Part shown: positions 12,154 through 23,640 of the stretch, piece after piece
How positions within the stretch are numbered: the first letter of the stretch is position 1
Layout: the number at the start of each line of letters is the position of its first letter
Assembly: GCA_030272155.1 (NCBI GenBank)
Contig: CP126193.1
Location: 4,960,001-5,024,000 of the forward strand
Reading direction: 5' to 3'
DNA length: 64,000 bases
From: Tetradesmus obliquus
Taxonomy: Eukaryota; Chlorophyta; Chlorophyceae; Sphaeropleales; Scenedesmaceae
Made by a program: the position numbers and the translations under genes
The notes under the pieces: generated by a model
Databases searched by the model: none
What the model was told of the DNA's origin: nothing
The model's input: only the letters and a program-made list of their open reading frames with translations

Positions 12154-12585
12154 ATGCAGCGCCCGTGTTGATCCTGCATCACAATTGACAATAAGTTACT
12201 TCACGGTTACAAGGAGTGCCCCTTTCTTGGAGAATCTCAGCACTGCATATAATAGATCCCCTCAAATGAACCAACAACCAACGCTATGCAAACAATACAA
12301 AGTACTCTGCGCAGAGCAGTTTGCCTAAAAAGTACGGTTACTCTGCCGGCATTGGGCTCCCACTCGAGGCACAGCTCTCGGGCCTCACGTGCCACAACTT
12401 CAATTCCTTGGTCAATGGGGCTATGATTCTAGTCCCTAGACGGCACTGGATGCATACACTCGCAGCCCAAGTGCAACAACACCAGCCCAATTTCAACACA
12501 GCAGCCCAGCCCCTGATAGTGACAACAGCACCGGCAGTGCTGCACACCTACACAACAGCAGCACCTCACCACTGCAGCCTGAGCA
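12154..12585. other. Convergent 3' intergenic region
   Basis: Lies between the stop of the beta-helix gene and the stop of the minus-strand Pro-rich gene. It should contain both 3' UTRs. No coding sequence or repeat noted. Confidence 0.4.
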
Positions 12586-14967
12586 TCACACGACAGGCGC
12601 AGCCAGATCTGGCGCCTGCTGCTCTGCTGCAGCTGCCAGAGCTACCTGCATTCCCATCACCTGATGCTGGCCAGATCCCTGCTGCTGCACCACTGCAGCC
12701 ACCCCCAGCTGTGCCACATTCTGCTGCCTGACTGCTGCCACCCTGTCAGCTGTCCTCTGGCCTGCCCAATCCAGCAGCCACACCAGCAGCTTGACTGCAG
12801 CCTGCAGCAGCACCGCAGTGATCTGCACCAGCAGGCGCAGCACAATCAGCCCCACCCGCACAAATGCCTCTGCAAACTTTGCAGCGGCTTTCAGGAAGTC
12901 GGATACCCCTGGGTCACGCTGTGCCGCATCCTGCACGCCCTGCCACCGCTGCTGCAGGCCTTGAACTGTGGCGTTGGTGCTGGCTGCTTCTGCCTTCTTT
13001 GCACGGCTTGTGGCTGCCGCCTTGGCTGGAGCAGCTGTAGTGTCCTGGGTCCCTGACAGGCTGCTAGTGCTGCTGCTGCTGGTAGATGCTCCTTTCTTGC
13101 TAGTTCTAGCAGGTGGAACAGCGCCCGCATCATCAGCACTCAGCACACTGGGGATGCTGCCAGCTGCCGGCTCTGTCGCTTGTGCTGCAGCCACATCTGC
13201 CACTGCATACGTTGCCAGCATTGCCCGAAAGCTGCTGAAGCTGCTGCCGCTGCTGAAGCTGCCGCCTGCACTGCCGCGCCAGCCAGTGCCAGCAGCAGCA
13301 CCAGCAGGGTGTTCAGGCAGCGCTGCATCACCCTCAGTGAAGCTGAAGCTGTGCGGTGGAATGCTGTCAGGCAGCAGTAGCGCAGGCGGCTCCTGGCCAG
13401 CCAGCTGGGAGGCAGCACCATCAGCAAAAGCCGCGTGCAGCAGCGCCTGCAGCAGCGCAGCAATGCAGCAAGGAATGCAGGAGTCAGCACTTGCAGCTGT
13501 CAGGATCAGCTATAGTCAAGCACTTGATGAGGCATGTATTGCGGGATAGGCCGAGCAAGCTTGCTGTGGAATGCATGCAGCAGCTGGCTGGTACGTGCCG
13601 AGCACGCACCTCGCATTCAGGTGCAGCGCAGGCGCAACATGTGCCTGGCATGCTGCTGCACACTCCCACAGCACAGCCTGCATGCAGCAGGTGTGCACGG
13701 CAGTAAGCACCCTCACCACCAACTGCTATTCGGGCGCAGACTGCAAACACTCCGCTTAGATGTGGCTGGCGAGATGCAAAGCACAGCACCTGGCAATCAA
13801 CCAGCCACTGGCAGCGCTACCATGCACTGCACGACTTGCCCCGACAAATGCCGAATAAGCATAATGAGCATGCCTTTCGCACCTGCTGCCAACGATGCTG
13901 CAGCGCCTGCTGCTGCCTGAACAGTCCTAGCAGCCCGCCATTGCTGCTGCTGGAGCTGGACCCAGCCAGCACATCTTCAAGCGTCTCAGCAGCGGGCCCG
14001 CTGCTGCTGCAGCTGCTGCTGTCACAGGATGCCGGCCTCACTGGTGCCTTGTCTGCTGCTGGTGCATTAGGGATGAGCTTTTGAGGCGGAGGCTGGTCCC
14101 CTGGGCAAGGCGGCAGCAGCTGAGGCGGGATGGATGGAGGCGGTGGGGTGGCCAGGAAAGGCGGGTTGGGCACGTGTGGGGTAGGCAGCGGGCTGTTGGG
14201 TGGGGTGGAGGGCGCTGGTACAGAGGGTGCGATGGGAGGGATCTCCACTGCTGCTGGTGGGGCTGTGTTGGGGCTGCCTTGGGTGCTGCTGCTGCTGATG
14301 GTGGTGATTGGTGCAGCCTGCAGGCAGAGGAGTTGAAAGGAAGGTTCGCAGGAGACAGGATGAGGGTTGTTGGCCTGCTGAAAGCAACAGCAGCTCGATG
14401 TGAACGTGCAGTGCTGTGCGGTACCTACATACTGATGTGCAGTCCGAGGTATTAGGCAGAGGCCAACCTGTGCATCTGCATCCACGGCTGTTGACGCACG
14501 GTATCGTGCTGCATCCTCAAGCCTGTGATCACCTCAATGCTCACCGTATGCATGCCAGTGCTGCTGCTGTGCGTGGCTGTGGTGGGTGGTGGAGTGCGGC
14601 ACGGGCGTGCAAACCGCTGGTAAGGCTGTGGTGCTAAAGTGCGAGTCTCCTTGGCAATGCTTGTCACAGGGGCAGCAACTGCAGCTGCAGCTGTTGGCAT
14701 GCAAATGGGTGGAGGCAGCAGCACCATAACCGCTACTGCAAGGGCTGCCCCAGCAGATGCTATGCCGCTGCTGCAGCTGGTGTTACTGGGCTCAGGTGTT
14801 GCATTTGTGTTATTTGCTGCGCGTAAAGGTGAAACAGAGACGCGTCTTGACACTGGTAGCCTGCTCGCGCGTGCTACTGCATGTGCAGTGCGCCAGCCAG
14901 GTGCAGCCTGGCCTCTGCTGCTGCTCTGCAGTTGTGCAATAGTTGAGTGCTTCATGGCGTACGCCAT
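12586..14967 (-). CDS. Unknown Pro/Ala-rich protein with transit-peptide-like N terminus
   Basis: Three-exon model (14545-14967, 13883-14317, 12586-13446), all junctions phase 0 with GT-AG borders, closing at 572 residues. The N terminus (MAYAMKHSTIAQLQSSS, then Arg/Ser/Ala-rich with no acids) looks like a plastid or mitochondrial transit peptide. Exon 2 is strongly Pro-rich (repeats of the type PPxxP, PNPPFLATPPPPSIPP) followed by Ser-rich and LFRQQQALQHRWQQ. Exon 3 is Ala/Ser-rich, with a basic stretch and one hydrophobic segment (VGLIVLRLLVQITAVLLQAA) near the C terminus that could be a membrane or amphipathic helix. I do not recognise a family. The exon 2 to 3 junction is the least certain part. 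Confidence 0.5.
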
Positions 14968-15395
14968 TATGTTCGGGCCGTAGCTAAGTCTTATATAGAA
15001 GGTGATTTCGTTGGATTGCGCCTTTATCAGGCTATGTCCGTGTGCAGGCGACAGGTACCTGATGTCGAGCGGTGTGTCGAGATTACGTGCATCCTGGGAT
15101 CGTATCTCCTGAAGGTTGCTGTTGCTACGGTTCAACTGTCATCACAGGGTGACTAAACAATTAAGTTCAATGGCTAGCAGCCATCGGTCAGCATGAGCCC
15201 TTACGAACCGATCACATGTCAGTTGTGGTTACTAATGCTTCAGGTGTCGATGAACTTCAGTACAGCTTGTAGGCAGCGCACACCAACTTTGTAATCGTGT
15301 TTTTTGAACTTGCTATCTGTGAGCACACTTCCCTTTGGACGTATCAGCGAGTCACTCATCTCCGTGATCACGTCGCCTGAAGTCGATCAGACAAC
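14968..15395. other. Divergent intergenic region
   Basis: Lies between the start of the Pro-rich gene (minus) and SDHAF2 (plus), presumably both promoters. No ORF of interest, no repeat, and no motif I can name. Confidence 0.4.
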
Positions 15396-16741
15396 ATGCT
15401 GCGCAATATTGTCCGCTTAAAGTATTCCGGGTTGAGTTGGGGCAGCTGCAGCAGCTTGCAGGCCAGTCGATGGTCCACGACAGAGACAGCAGCAGCAGCA
15501 ACAGCAGACCAAGAGGTGGAGCGAAAGAAGGTAGGTTGATGTTTTGGTTCGCTGTGCGCGACTCGCTCAACGCTCTACAAGTTCAAGTACACGGTGTTGG
15601 TACTCTTGCACGGCTCCATGCGCAGCAGAGGCAGCCCTGCCACACATGCGGCATCACTTTACAGTGACCTCACATGTTGCACGCACCACCTGTTTAGAGC
15701 ACACTTCCTTTGCTGCATCACTGCATGCAGCTTGTGAACAAGCTGCTGTACCGCAGCAAGCAGCGCGGCTTCCTGGAGCTTGACCTGCTGGTGGGGCTGT
15801 GGGCGGAGCAGCATATCCCGCAGATGAACACGGCCATGCTGCAGCAGTTCTCAGTGGTGCTGAAGCAGGTGCGGCGCTCAAATTTTGGACCAGCCATTGC
15901 TTGAACAATGCATGCTTACGTGGTAGCTGCAGCCATGTAGCCGCTTCAGCTGTTCTTGGCAGAAAGGCAGCAGCAGGACCTCATGGGTGCAAGGTGCAGA
16001 TTTGCTTCATGGAGCACATACAGGCAGAGATTCATTCAGGCAGCGGACAGGTAAGGCTGCTATATGCAGCTGTGAAGCGCTTGTGTGGTGGGAGGGTGTG
16101 GTGCGCCACATGAGGCAGTTGTGGCTTATGATCATGCTGTTTGTCTGCTGCTGTGCCTGCAGGAAAACCCAGACTTGTTCAAGTGGCTGACTGGGCAGCA
16201 GCAGGCGCCTCAGGAGCTGCAGCAGAACCCAGCATACCAGGTGTGCGAACTACATGCAGCAGCTGCTGCAGCAGCAGTTGCTGCTGCGATAGCGTCAGCC
16301 TCTTCCGGCAGGCGCAGTGTGACAGAGGATGGACTGGCCACCTGACCTATGCAGCTTCGGCCTTTTGCAGCAGCAGTCTCCACAGCACATGCTCCTTGCA
16401 TGCACTGCATGTGCGAATGTTGAAGCTGACAGGGGAGAGTCGCAGAAACAATCAACTTCCCAACGCAGCTGCACATGCTGGTAGTGTGAGCAGTACGCCC
16501 CCAGCAGAACAGCATGCGTGCGTCAATCTGCACTGTGCTGGGTGCCACGTGTGATGTGCCTGATCCAGCCTGCTCATCATGATCCCGTGTTGCTCTGATT
16601 ATGGTGATTATTGTCTGTGTGTGTGTGCTGCAGGCGCTGAGCAAGCACGTGGCGGAGCAGCTAGCAGCAAACTCGCCGCAGGAAGCGCAGGCAGCAGCTG
16701 GCAAGGAGTGGGTGCGCGGCTGGGACGACTACAACAAGTGA
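15396..16741 (+). CDS. SDHAF2: Succinate dehydrogenase assembly factor 2 (SdhE/SDH5 family)
   Basis: Mitochondrial matrix factor that promotes covalent FAD attachment to the SDHA flavoprotein of respiratory complex II. Exons 15396-15530, 15731-15868, 16163-16240 and 16634-16741, all phase 0, close at 152 residues plus stop. The N terminus (MLRNIVRLKYSGLSWG...) is an Arg/Ser-rich mitochondrial presequence. The SdhE core is clear: LLYRSKQRGFLELDLLVGLW contains the family RGxxE motif (RGFLE), followed by ENPDLFKWLTGQ and a C-terminal WVRGWDDYNK as in algal and plant homologues. Size and exon pattern fit a functional gene. A GTAAGG site near 16050 could define an alternative exon, but the core continues directly from LKQ to ENPDLF. 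Confidence 0.93.
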
Positions 16742-17844
16742 GCAGCACACTGCATGGTTGCTTTGTTTGTTTTTTAGGATATTCTTTACTCGGGGGCGGC
16801 TGCGGCAGCGGTCATGATGGCACACACCATCCTTGCAGATTATGTGAAGCAGGATACCTCCAATGGCACCGGATACCGTGCAATCACGACGTCGTCTGTC
16901 GCACTACATTCTTCTTCAGTTCAGCACTGAAAGGTTCTGTCCGTATGGCTGCTGCTACTTGTCTGCCTGCAGGAGCGGCAGCAGCCCCGCAGGGCAAGAC
17001 GGCAAGCCAGCAGCAGCTTAGGGTTGCAGGATCAGGTTGCAGGACAGTTGCAGGACTGCAGGGAGAGGTTGCAGGTTGCAGGACACTGACTCACTAGAGA
17101 CTGGTTTAGAGAATGGTCTGCAGTATTGGGGTTTCCTAGTGACTGGAGAGACCCTGGTCTTGGTTGAGTGGATCACTGCAGCGTGCGGGGACATCGCGAT
17201 GCGAGCAGCAGCAGAGCACTGACTGCAGCTTTGTGGTCAGTGATTCCTGCCGTAGAGCTGCGGGCCACAGTGCTTGTTTGCATGTCAGCGCACTGGTCGA
17301 ACTTGTACAGTAGTTTGCTTAGTCTGTCGTAAGCATGGTTGATGACGAGTAACTCACTTCCAGGCGAGTTGCGGATGCGCTTTTCCTGGCGGTAGTGACG
17401 GAACTCCTTCTGTCAAGCTGTCAGCAGCAGCCATTTCAGGGATCCGGCAACGTGCATCGATGTGCAGCTGACAATCCAAAACTGCTTTCAATGAGTATGC
17501 ACCGCAAATAGACGCGGTGTACTGAGTGTCACGACATTCTGCTTGCTCACCGCCCGACAGCAACTGAGCGAGCCTGCGACAATGCAACAGCGACGCAGCT
17601 ATTGAAGCAACACACGCACAGCCAGATTAAACTTATAACATATACCTCAATGCCGCGCGTGGCAACGGGCGTGTCGACGGCGCACGTGTGACCTTCGTGA
17701 CATGAAAGTGCATGTTACATTGGACCTGGTTTGTAGGCCCGTTAGCAACCGTTCTGCCCTGCATGTTTCCGCGTGGCCTGGGTAGCCGAGCTCACACAGC
17801 ACGCATCAACAAAACTATTGTTGCTTGAATAGCTGTTGGTCACC
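16742..17844. other. Intergenic region with short GGTTGCAGGA-type repeats
   Basis: No convincing gene. Around 17025-17085 the decamer-like motif GGTTGCAGGA recurs about five times with small changes. The rest should hold the SDHAF2 3' UTR and the promoter of the next gene. No tRNA or other structured RNA recognised. Confidence 0.4.
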
Positions 17845-18810
17845 ATGTTGCTGAAGGGCTCCTGCCACTGCCGTGCTGTCAATTTCACTGTTCAGTCAGC
17901 TACACCAGTGCCCTACATGCGCTGCTATTGCAGTATCTGCAGAAAGACAGCCGGGGGAGGTGGGTACGCCATCAACCTTGGAGCCCATGCCAAGACGCTC
18001 CAGGTAACTGCACAGAGCTGTGGTGCCTGAACCAAGCAGGCTGGGCTTCAGCAATAGTGGCGCCGCCAACCAGCTCACATCCACTGCATGCTGTGTAGGC
18101 TTTATCAATGTGCAAAGTAGGACATAACAGAAGCCTCTCTCATTACCTAGCCCAAAAGATGAACTGCCAGAGCTGCTTACCTGGTGTTGTCGCATTCAAA
18201 CATCTTGCCACATCATGGCTGCTGCTTGTACAAGCACATGTGCTGCTTCTGGCTCGCCATGCCTGTTGGTTGCTGGCACTGTTGGTGGCACTATCCCACT
18301 AGGCTGCTTAGTAAGCAGTCAGAGATGAGCTGCAAGCCCGTGTGCTGTCTGCTGTGCAGGTTGAGGGCAAGGAGCACACCCGCATCTACCATGCCAAGAT
18401 GAGGGATGACCAAGGCAACGAGAGCAGCAGCAGCGCTGAGAGGCACTTCTGCGGCGTGTGCGGCTCACACCTGTGGCTGTTCAGGTGAGAGCATCGCTCC
18501 CCACAGACAGCTAATGCGTCCTGCTATCGCCAGTCGTCGTCGTATGGCAGCTAGCTGTGCATGCCAGTTGTACCAGCATAGTCATCAACTGCTGTCCGGC
18601 AGCTTTGGCAAAGCGTGTTTCGTGTACTCTGCTGCGTTGCGCTGCGTGGCACAGCGCTTGCTGCAGCCGGCATCACCGCCAGCACACACACCTTACGACA
18701 GGACCATGTGTTTCATATGACATATGCTTGGCAAGACGGCCAATGCCTGCATGCAGACCCAGGTAGCAGTTCAAGCCTGCCCTGCTGTTCCCTTTGCTGT
18801 TGTTACTGCG

Positions 18811-18841
<31 letters not shown>

Positions 18842-19702
18842 TGCTGGGTTGAGCAGCCCTGAGTGGCCGGAGCTGGTGCACCCCCTGGCTGCTGCAGTGG
18901 ACTCAGACCTGCCACCACCTCCTGAGCACGTAAGGCTTTAGCTGAGTTGCATGCCAGGTGTTGAATGGCAGCAATGGCGACCCTTCCATATCCTCCTGCA
19001 CAGCCTTTATCCATCCGATGGGGAAGTCCCCGTCCACCACATCCCTGGCACATGCTCACATGCATTCAACCTGCCGGCACTTGTCTTGCTGCCTTGCCGT
19101 GCGTTTATGCCACCAGGTGGACATCATGCTGCGCTACAAGGCCAGCTGGGCGGATGTGCCGCAAGCTGAGCAGGCTGAGGGGCCTGGCTTCAATCACTTT
19201 CAGGTGGGGGCTGCACACCAACGTGTGCGCAAGTGGGGCTTGTCAGCGCTTGCACAAAGTTGTAGGAGGAGAAGGAGAAGGAGCATTGCCTGTGTGCTGG
19301 TATTGCAGCTGCCACGAAAAGAAAGAGGCTTAGATAAGGCCATCCCTTGCACAATGCCCTGGAAGCCTTGCCTTCATGATGTTTCATGATGGTGTGTCTG
19401 TGGTGTAGATTTGGTGCACGATTCTGGCAGTACAGCGAGCTGCAGCATTCAAACACCCATCCCTTTCGTGCCAGCAACTGTGCATGCAACTGGCAGGCAG
19501 GTTGCCGGCGGACATGGCTTGCCAGCTGCCAGCAGCAGCAAGGTTGTTAATTAGCATGCTGCTTACCGTGTGTCTGGAGGAGCAGCGTCCAGGCTGCAGG
19601 GCATGAGCAACGTGGCTGTTGCTGCTGCTGGTGCTGCAGGAGTACCCTGTTGAGAGCATTGAGGAGTGGCACAAGCGGCATGGCATGCTTACCCAGGACT
19701 GA
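17845..19702 (+). CDS. GFA/CENP-V domain zinc protein
   Basis: Member of the GFA family (glutathione-dependent formaldehyde-activating enzyme-like, Mss4 fold), small zinc proteins of varied or unknown activity. Exons 17845-18003, 18360-18484, 18857-18929, 19117-19203 and 19640-19702 have matching phases and close at 168 residues. The zinc ligands are in place: GSCHCRAVNF (CxC), CYCSICRK (CxCxxC) and FCGVCGSHLWLF (CxxC). These are followed by SPEWPELVHPLAAAVDSDLP and a C-terminal VESIEEWHKRHGML typical of the family. The ATG at 17845 directly precedes LLKGSCHC, so the protein has no targeting extension and is probably cytosolic. A hexanucleotide micro-exon near 18763 is possible but not needed. 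Substrate unknown. Confidence 0.9.
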
Positions 19703-20194
19703 GCTTCCCCCACCCTCCTAGTTACCAGCAGCAGCAGTATTACAGGTACCATGGCTGGCACGGTAATGGTTGCAGCTGTTGGCTAGGCGTTGAAGATCGT
19801 GGCTGGGCCTGCAGCATGCGATGTGGTGGTGGCACTTGGATGCCCGCAAGCAGGCCTAGCATGTGCAGCTCCGGCCCGACATAATCATGACAGCCAGCTG
19901 TCTTCAGAAACACGAAGACATGACCTACGTGCAGGGTCATGCATACTGGTGCTGAACAAGTTGTCACTCTCGGCCCACCTGTCACAGAGTGGGAACCACG
20001 TGGAGCACTGAAGGAGGAAGTGTTCATTGCATACGGTGACGCCTTATCTTTTTGTACGGCACTATGCACAAGCTGCTGTCTGCACAATCTGTCTCCTGCT
20101 TGCGTTCCCGCCCACGCGACACACTTCACAGCGCTCGCGGCTTGCACAGTTGCTAAGTAGTTTCTCATGACATTATAACTATACAGCTGAAACA
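19703..20194. other. Intergenic region
   Basis: Nothing with coding character. Contains the 3' UTR of the GFA gene and the promoter of the FAS1 gene. Confidence 0.4.
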
Positions 20195-22578
20195 ATGAGG
20201 CACTGGCGGGGTGCTTTCGCGTTACTTCCGGGTAAGCAAAAGTACTGCTGCTGTTTTGCTCGCCTCGAGACCATGCGGCGCCCGGCCGCTGGCCAGCTAA
20301 GCTTCGTAAGCTGATTAAACATAGTGTACGACAATTTGTAGGTGTAGTTTGTCTCTAATACGCACCTGCCCGCTGGTGCCTGTCTGTGCAGCAGGTGTCC
20401 TGCTGCTGCTGTGCAATGTGGTGCCCACTCAGCAGCTGGAGCTTAACGCAATCCCCAGCATCAAGCCATATCCAGCGTTGAAACCTCTCGACAGCGGCTA
20501 TCCCAGCAACATTCCTTCAGACGTGCCTGCGCGGCTGGAGTCAGCGCCAGCAGTGCTGTCACAAGGCCCGGCAGGAGCTTGCCCAATTTCAGTATCAGCT
20601 GTGCTCGCAGCAAACAAGCGCACGCTGCTGGCAACGCACCTTGAAGCAACGCCTTTGGGCCAGCAGATTCTCAGCGGCAGCTTGCAGGCAACTATCCTTG
20701 CGCCAAGCGATGAGTCGCTGGCCCAGACGCTTGCAGTGGGAGACAATGGCTTGTCTGGCCCTACAGCACAGGCCACACTGGCACTGTACCATGTCCTGCA
20801 AGGCAAGCACAACTTGGCAGACCTGGGGCGTACCTCTGGGCTCTGGTGGAACAGCAGCTTGACGGACGCGGCCTGCCCAACCGCCTCACAAACAGTAACA
20901 CTGCTCACAGCGCAGCAAGGCGCAGAGTTTGGCGGACCCACAACATTCGCGCGCAGCGCCAGCAACACCGTGCGTGTTGTGCGCGGCGACCTGGACGCCT
21001 GCAACAGCATTGTGCACCTGGTGGATCGCGCGCTGCAGCCCTGCTGCACCTCGCTGTTTGAGCAGCTGCCTGTGTTCAGCGTGGTCAAGATCCAGCCGTC
21101 ATATTTTGACGGCTATGCAGCGCAGGAGCCTGTGGGCAACGCCGACAACTTCAACAGGCGGCTGTTTGAGGAGGCCATGGTGGACTTCCTGCTGGTGAGC
21201 AAGGGCACTGGCTGGCGCTGTTGATGCAAAAGCTGCACCCTCTCAGCCCTGTGTGGTGTGGTGTGAAAGACAGGATGCAGGGCTGCTACAGCAACCTTCG
21301 GTGCAGCACTGTGAATTGGTGTGCAAATAAACATTGCCATTCAGCTGCACCATTTCAAGTGCTGTGAACGTCAAGCCTTACTCGAAGCGGTTGTGAGTAA
21401 GCCACAGCAGCAGGAAAATGCAAGGGACTGCTGGTGATGATGCCGCACTCACACAAGGCTGCTGCTGCTGCTCTGTTGCCTGCCTGCCTGCCTGCCTACT
21501 GTCATCGCAGTTCACCAGCTCCCTGAACGAGACCAAGACCCTGCTGTGGCCCTCGCCCACAGCCTGGGACAACATCAAGCTCGCCAACCTGCTGCCCAGC
21601 CTCACCCTGGACGTCACAACACGCACCAGAGCCATGCGGCTGCTGGCACTGTATGCCATCAGCTACGCACAGTCCATCCTGCCCCAGGACATCCCGGGCG
21701 CTGACGGCACCGCGCCAGCCATCAAGTTCCCCTTCCTGACCGCGCTGCGCAACAACACGGCCAACAGCGTGTGGTCCTGCCCTGACGCGCTGACCGTGGC
21801 AGCGCCGGCATGGGCAAGTCCCGTCTATAATGGCCCGCTGCCAGCACCCAGCCCTCCGGCATCTCCTGCAGCCACTCCCAAGCCACCAGCAGCAGCAACA
21901 CCAAGCCCTGCTCCAGCGCAGGCTGGTATCAGTCCCTCGCCTGCACCAGGCACAACCCCTTCGCCAGCGCCTGCTGCTGCCGCCTCCCCATCGCCAGCGC
22001 CTACCGTGCCTGGCGGCGAGATCAAGACCCCAGTGGTGCCGCCGCAGCAGCCGCCAGTGACCCGGCGCCGCCTGCAGGGCCAGGAGCAGCAGCAGGAGGA
22101 GCTTGAGTTTGACTTTGCCGCAGTTGGGCTTGATATGGCTGCTGGTGACGGCCAGCAGGTGCTGCGGAAGCTGCAGGCAGCTGTCACAGGTCCTGCCAAG
22201 ACGGTCAATGTGGTGGACTCGCATGAGACGTGTGAGAACATCCGCGTGCTGGTTGTGGATGCTGTGCCTGTGCCCTGCAACTTTGCCTCGCTGGTGACGC
22301 AGTACGAGGCGATCCAGAGCCGCATGGACACTGCATACATCAAGAGGGACTTCAAGAGCTTGGATGCTGCGTATTATGACTGGCTGGTGCGCAACGGCAT
22401 CATCAAGCCTGGTGAGAAGATCAGCCAGGGCGCTGGTGGCGGCAGTGGTGGTGGCAGGGGTTTGGGCTCGACTGGCAGCAGCGCGGGAGCGGTTGGCATG
22501 TCTGGCCTGCAGCGCCAGCTGCAGACGTGGCTGGGTGTGGCGGTACTGGCATGGCTCTCTTGGCAGTACATGGTGTGA
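20195..22578 (+). CDS. Fasciclin (FAS1) domain protein with Ser/Pro linker and GPI-like tail
   Basis: Probable extracellular adhesion or cell-wall protein. Three exons (20195-20231, 20392-21194, 21511-22578) join in frame to 635 residues. The short first exon joins to give MRHWRGAFALLPAGVLLLL, a clean signal peptide, which decided the start; the larger exon has no upstream in-frame ATG. A FAS1-like domain follows (LEATPLGQQILSGSLQATIL, LALYHVLQGKHNLADL, ACNSIVHLVDRALQP). Next comes a hydroxyproline-type linker with repeated PSPAP/ATPKPPAAATPSPAPA, as in algal and plant arabinogalactan proteins, then a second globular part. A Gly/Ser-rich region and a hydrophobic end (WLGVAVLAWLSWQYMV) suggest a GPI-attachment signal. 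FAS1 assignment is by pattern. Confidence 0.85.
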
Positions 22579-23640
22579 GCGGCGGCTGTTGCTTTGTGTG
22601 ACGGCTGTTTATGCAGTGTGGCGTCAAACGTGTGGCTGCATGCAGCATGCGCACGTGCGCATGTGCATGCAGCAGGCGCTGCAGCGGAGCTGTTGTATTG
22701 CTGAGGAGATGGGTTGGCTGTTGCATAGCTGCATGAAAGGCATTCCAACTGCATGTACAGTTGTATTGTGTATGACGCGCGTGAGTGAGAGCTTCCTAAC
22801 GCTTTGCCCATGCTTTGTTTGTTTGTCGGTCAAGCGGGGTGTGCCAAGCCAGTCACGTTTCATCTGCCGTTGTGAACGGTGCCGGCGATGCATGCATACT
22901 GTGATGCATGACACAACACGGGGAGACTTCAGTGGTTTCTTGTTCTGTGTGTTTCAGTGGTTTCTTGCGCTGTGTGAGCTGATACATCTGGAAAACGTGC
23001 CGACTGGCATGCAGCAACATTGGCCGGCGCTGAGGGATGCTGAGATGCATCCTTCAACCAGCAGGACTAGTCCAGCAGTACTGCAAAAAGGGTTTAGGGT
23101 TTGACAAAAAAAAAGGATGCTGACAGCTGTTGGGCAGCAGATATGTGCTATTAGGTATGGAGTGATGTGTTCCGTTGTTCAATTTTGACGAGAGCTGTTG
23201 AGCTAGCAGCTTACATGCAGTACAACTGGCTGCATGTACTGCTCGGTTGTGCGCTTCTGCTCACCGTGTCGGCGCAACCCATTCTTAACGAGCAAAGGAA
23301 AGTGCGTGACTTTTATTTGCCGCTATCAGTAATGGCATCGTACGGGTGTCGCCAGTTGTTTGTCGCCCACAGCGCAACGTACGGCGTTCGATGTTTGTGC
23401 CGGAGGACCACACGGAAAAGCAGACATCTGCTGTTCAAAAAGTGAATCCAAACATAAAATCAACTCACACACGCAAAACCTGCCCGAGTGACCGAACAAC
23501 GAGTCGCTGCAGAGCTCTCGCCTGAAAGGCGTGCAGCCCAAGCCGGCCAAATTTGAAATATGGCAGCTTCATTACACTGTGGCCCCACTTCCATCCCATA
23601 CAAGGCTGAATATAACACCCATGTGCCTTGCTCAAACAGA
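22579..23640. other. Convergent intergenic region
   Basis: Lies between the stop codons of the FAS1 gene and the HRQ1-like gene. It contains GGGTTTAGGGTTT (about 23090), only two telomere-like units, and an A9 run at about 23105. A short open frame near 23167-23445 lacks coding character. No further structure seen. Confidence 0.4.
23572..23576 (-). terminator. UGUAA polyadenylation signal of the HRQ1-like gene
   Basis: TTACA on the plus strand reads TGTAA on the minus strand, about 65 bases downstream of the HRQ1 stop codon. UGUAA is the standard chlorophyte 3' processing signal. Position fits, but the motif is short. Confidence 0.45.

Noticed and set aside
23086-23104. GGGTTTAGGGTTT resembling interstitial telomere repeat
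   Set aside because: Only two units, and in the seven-base plant form; expected by chance often enough.
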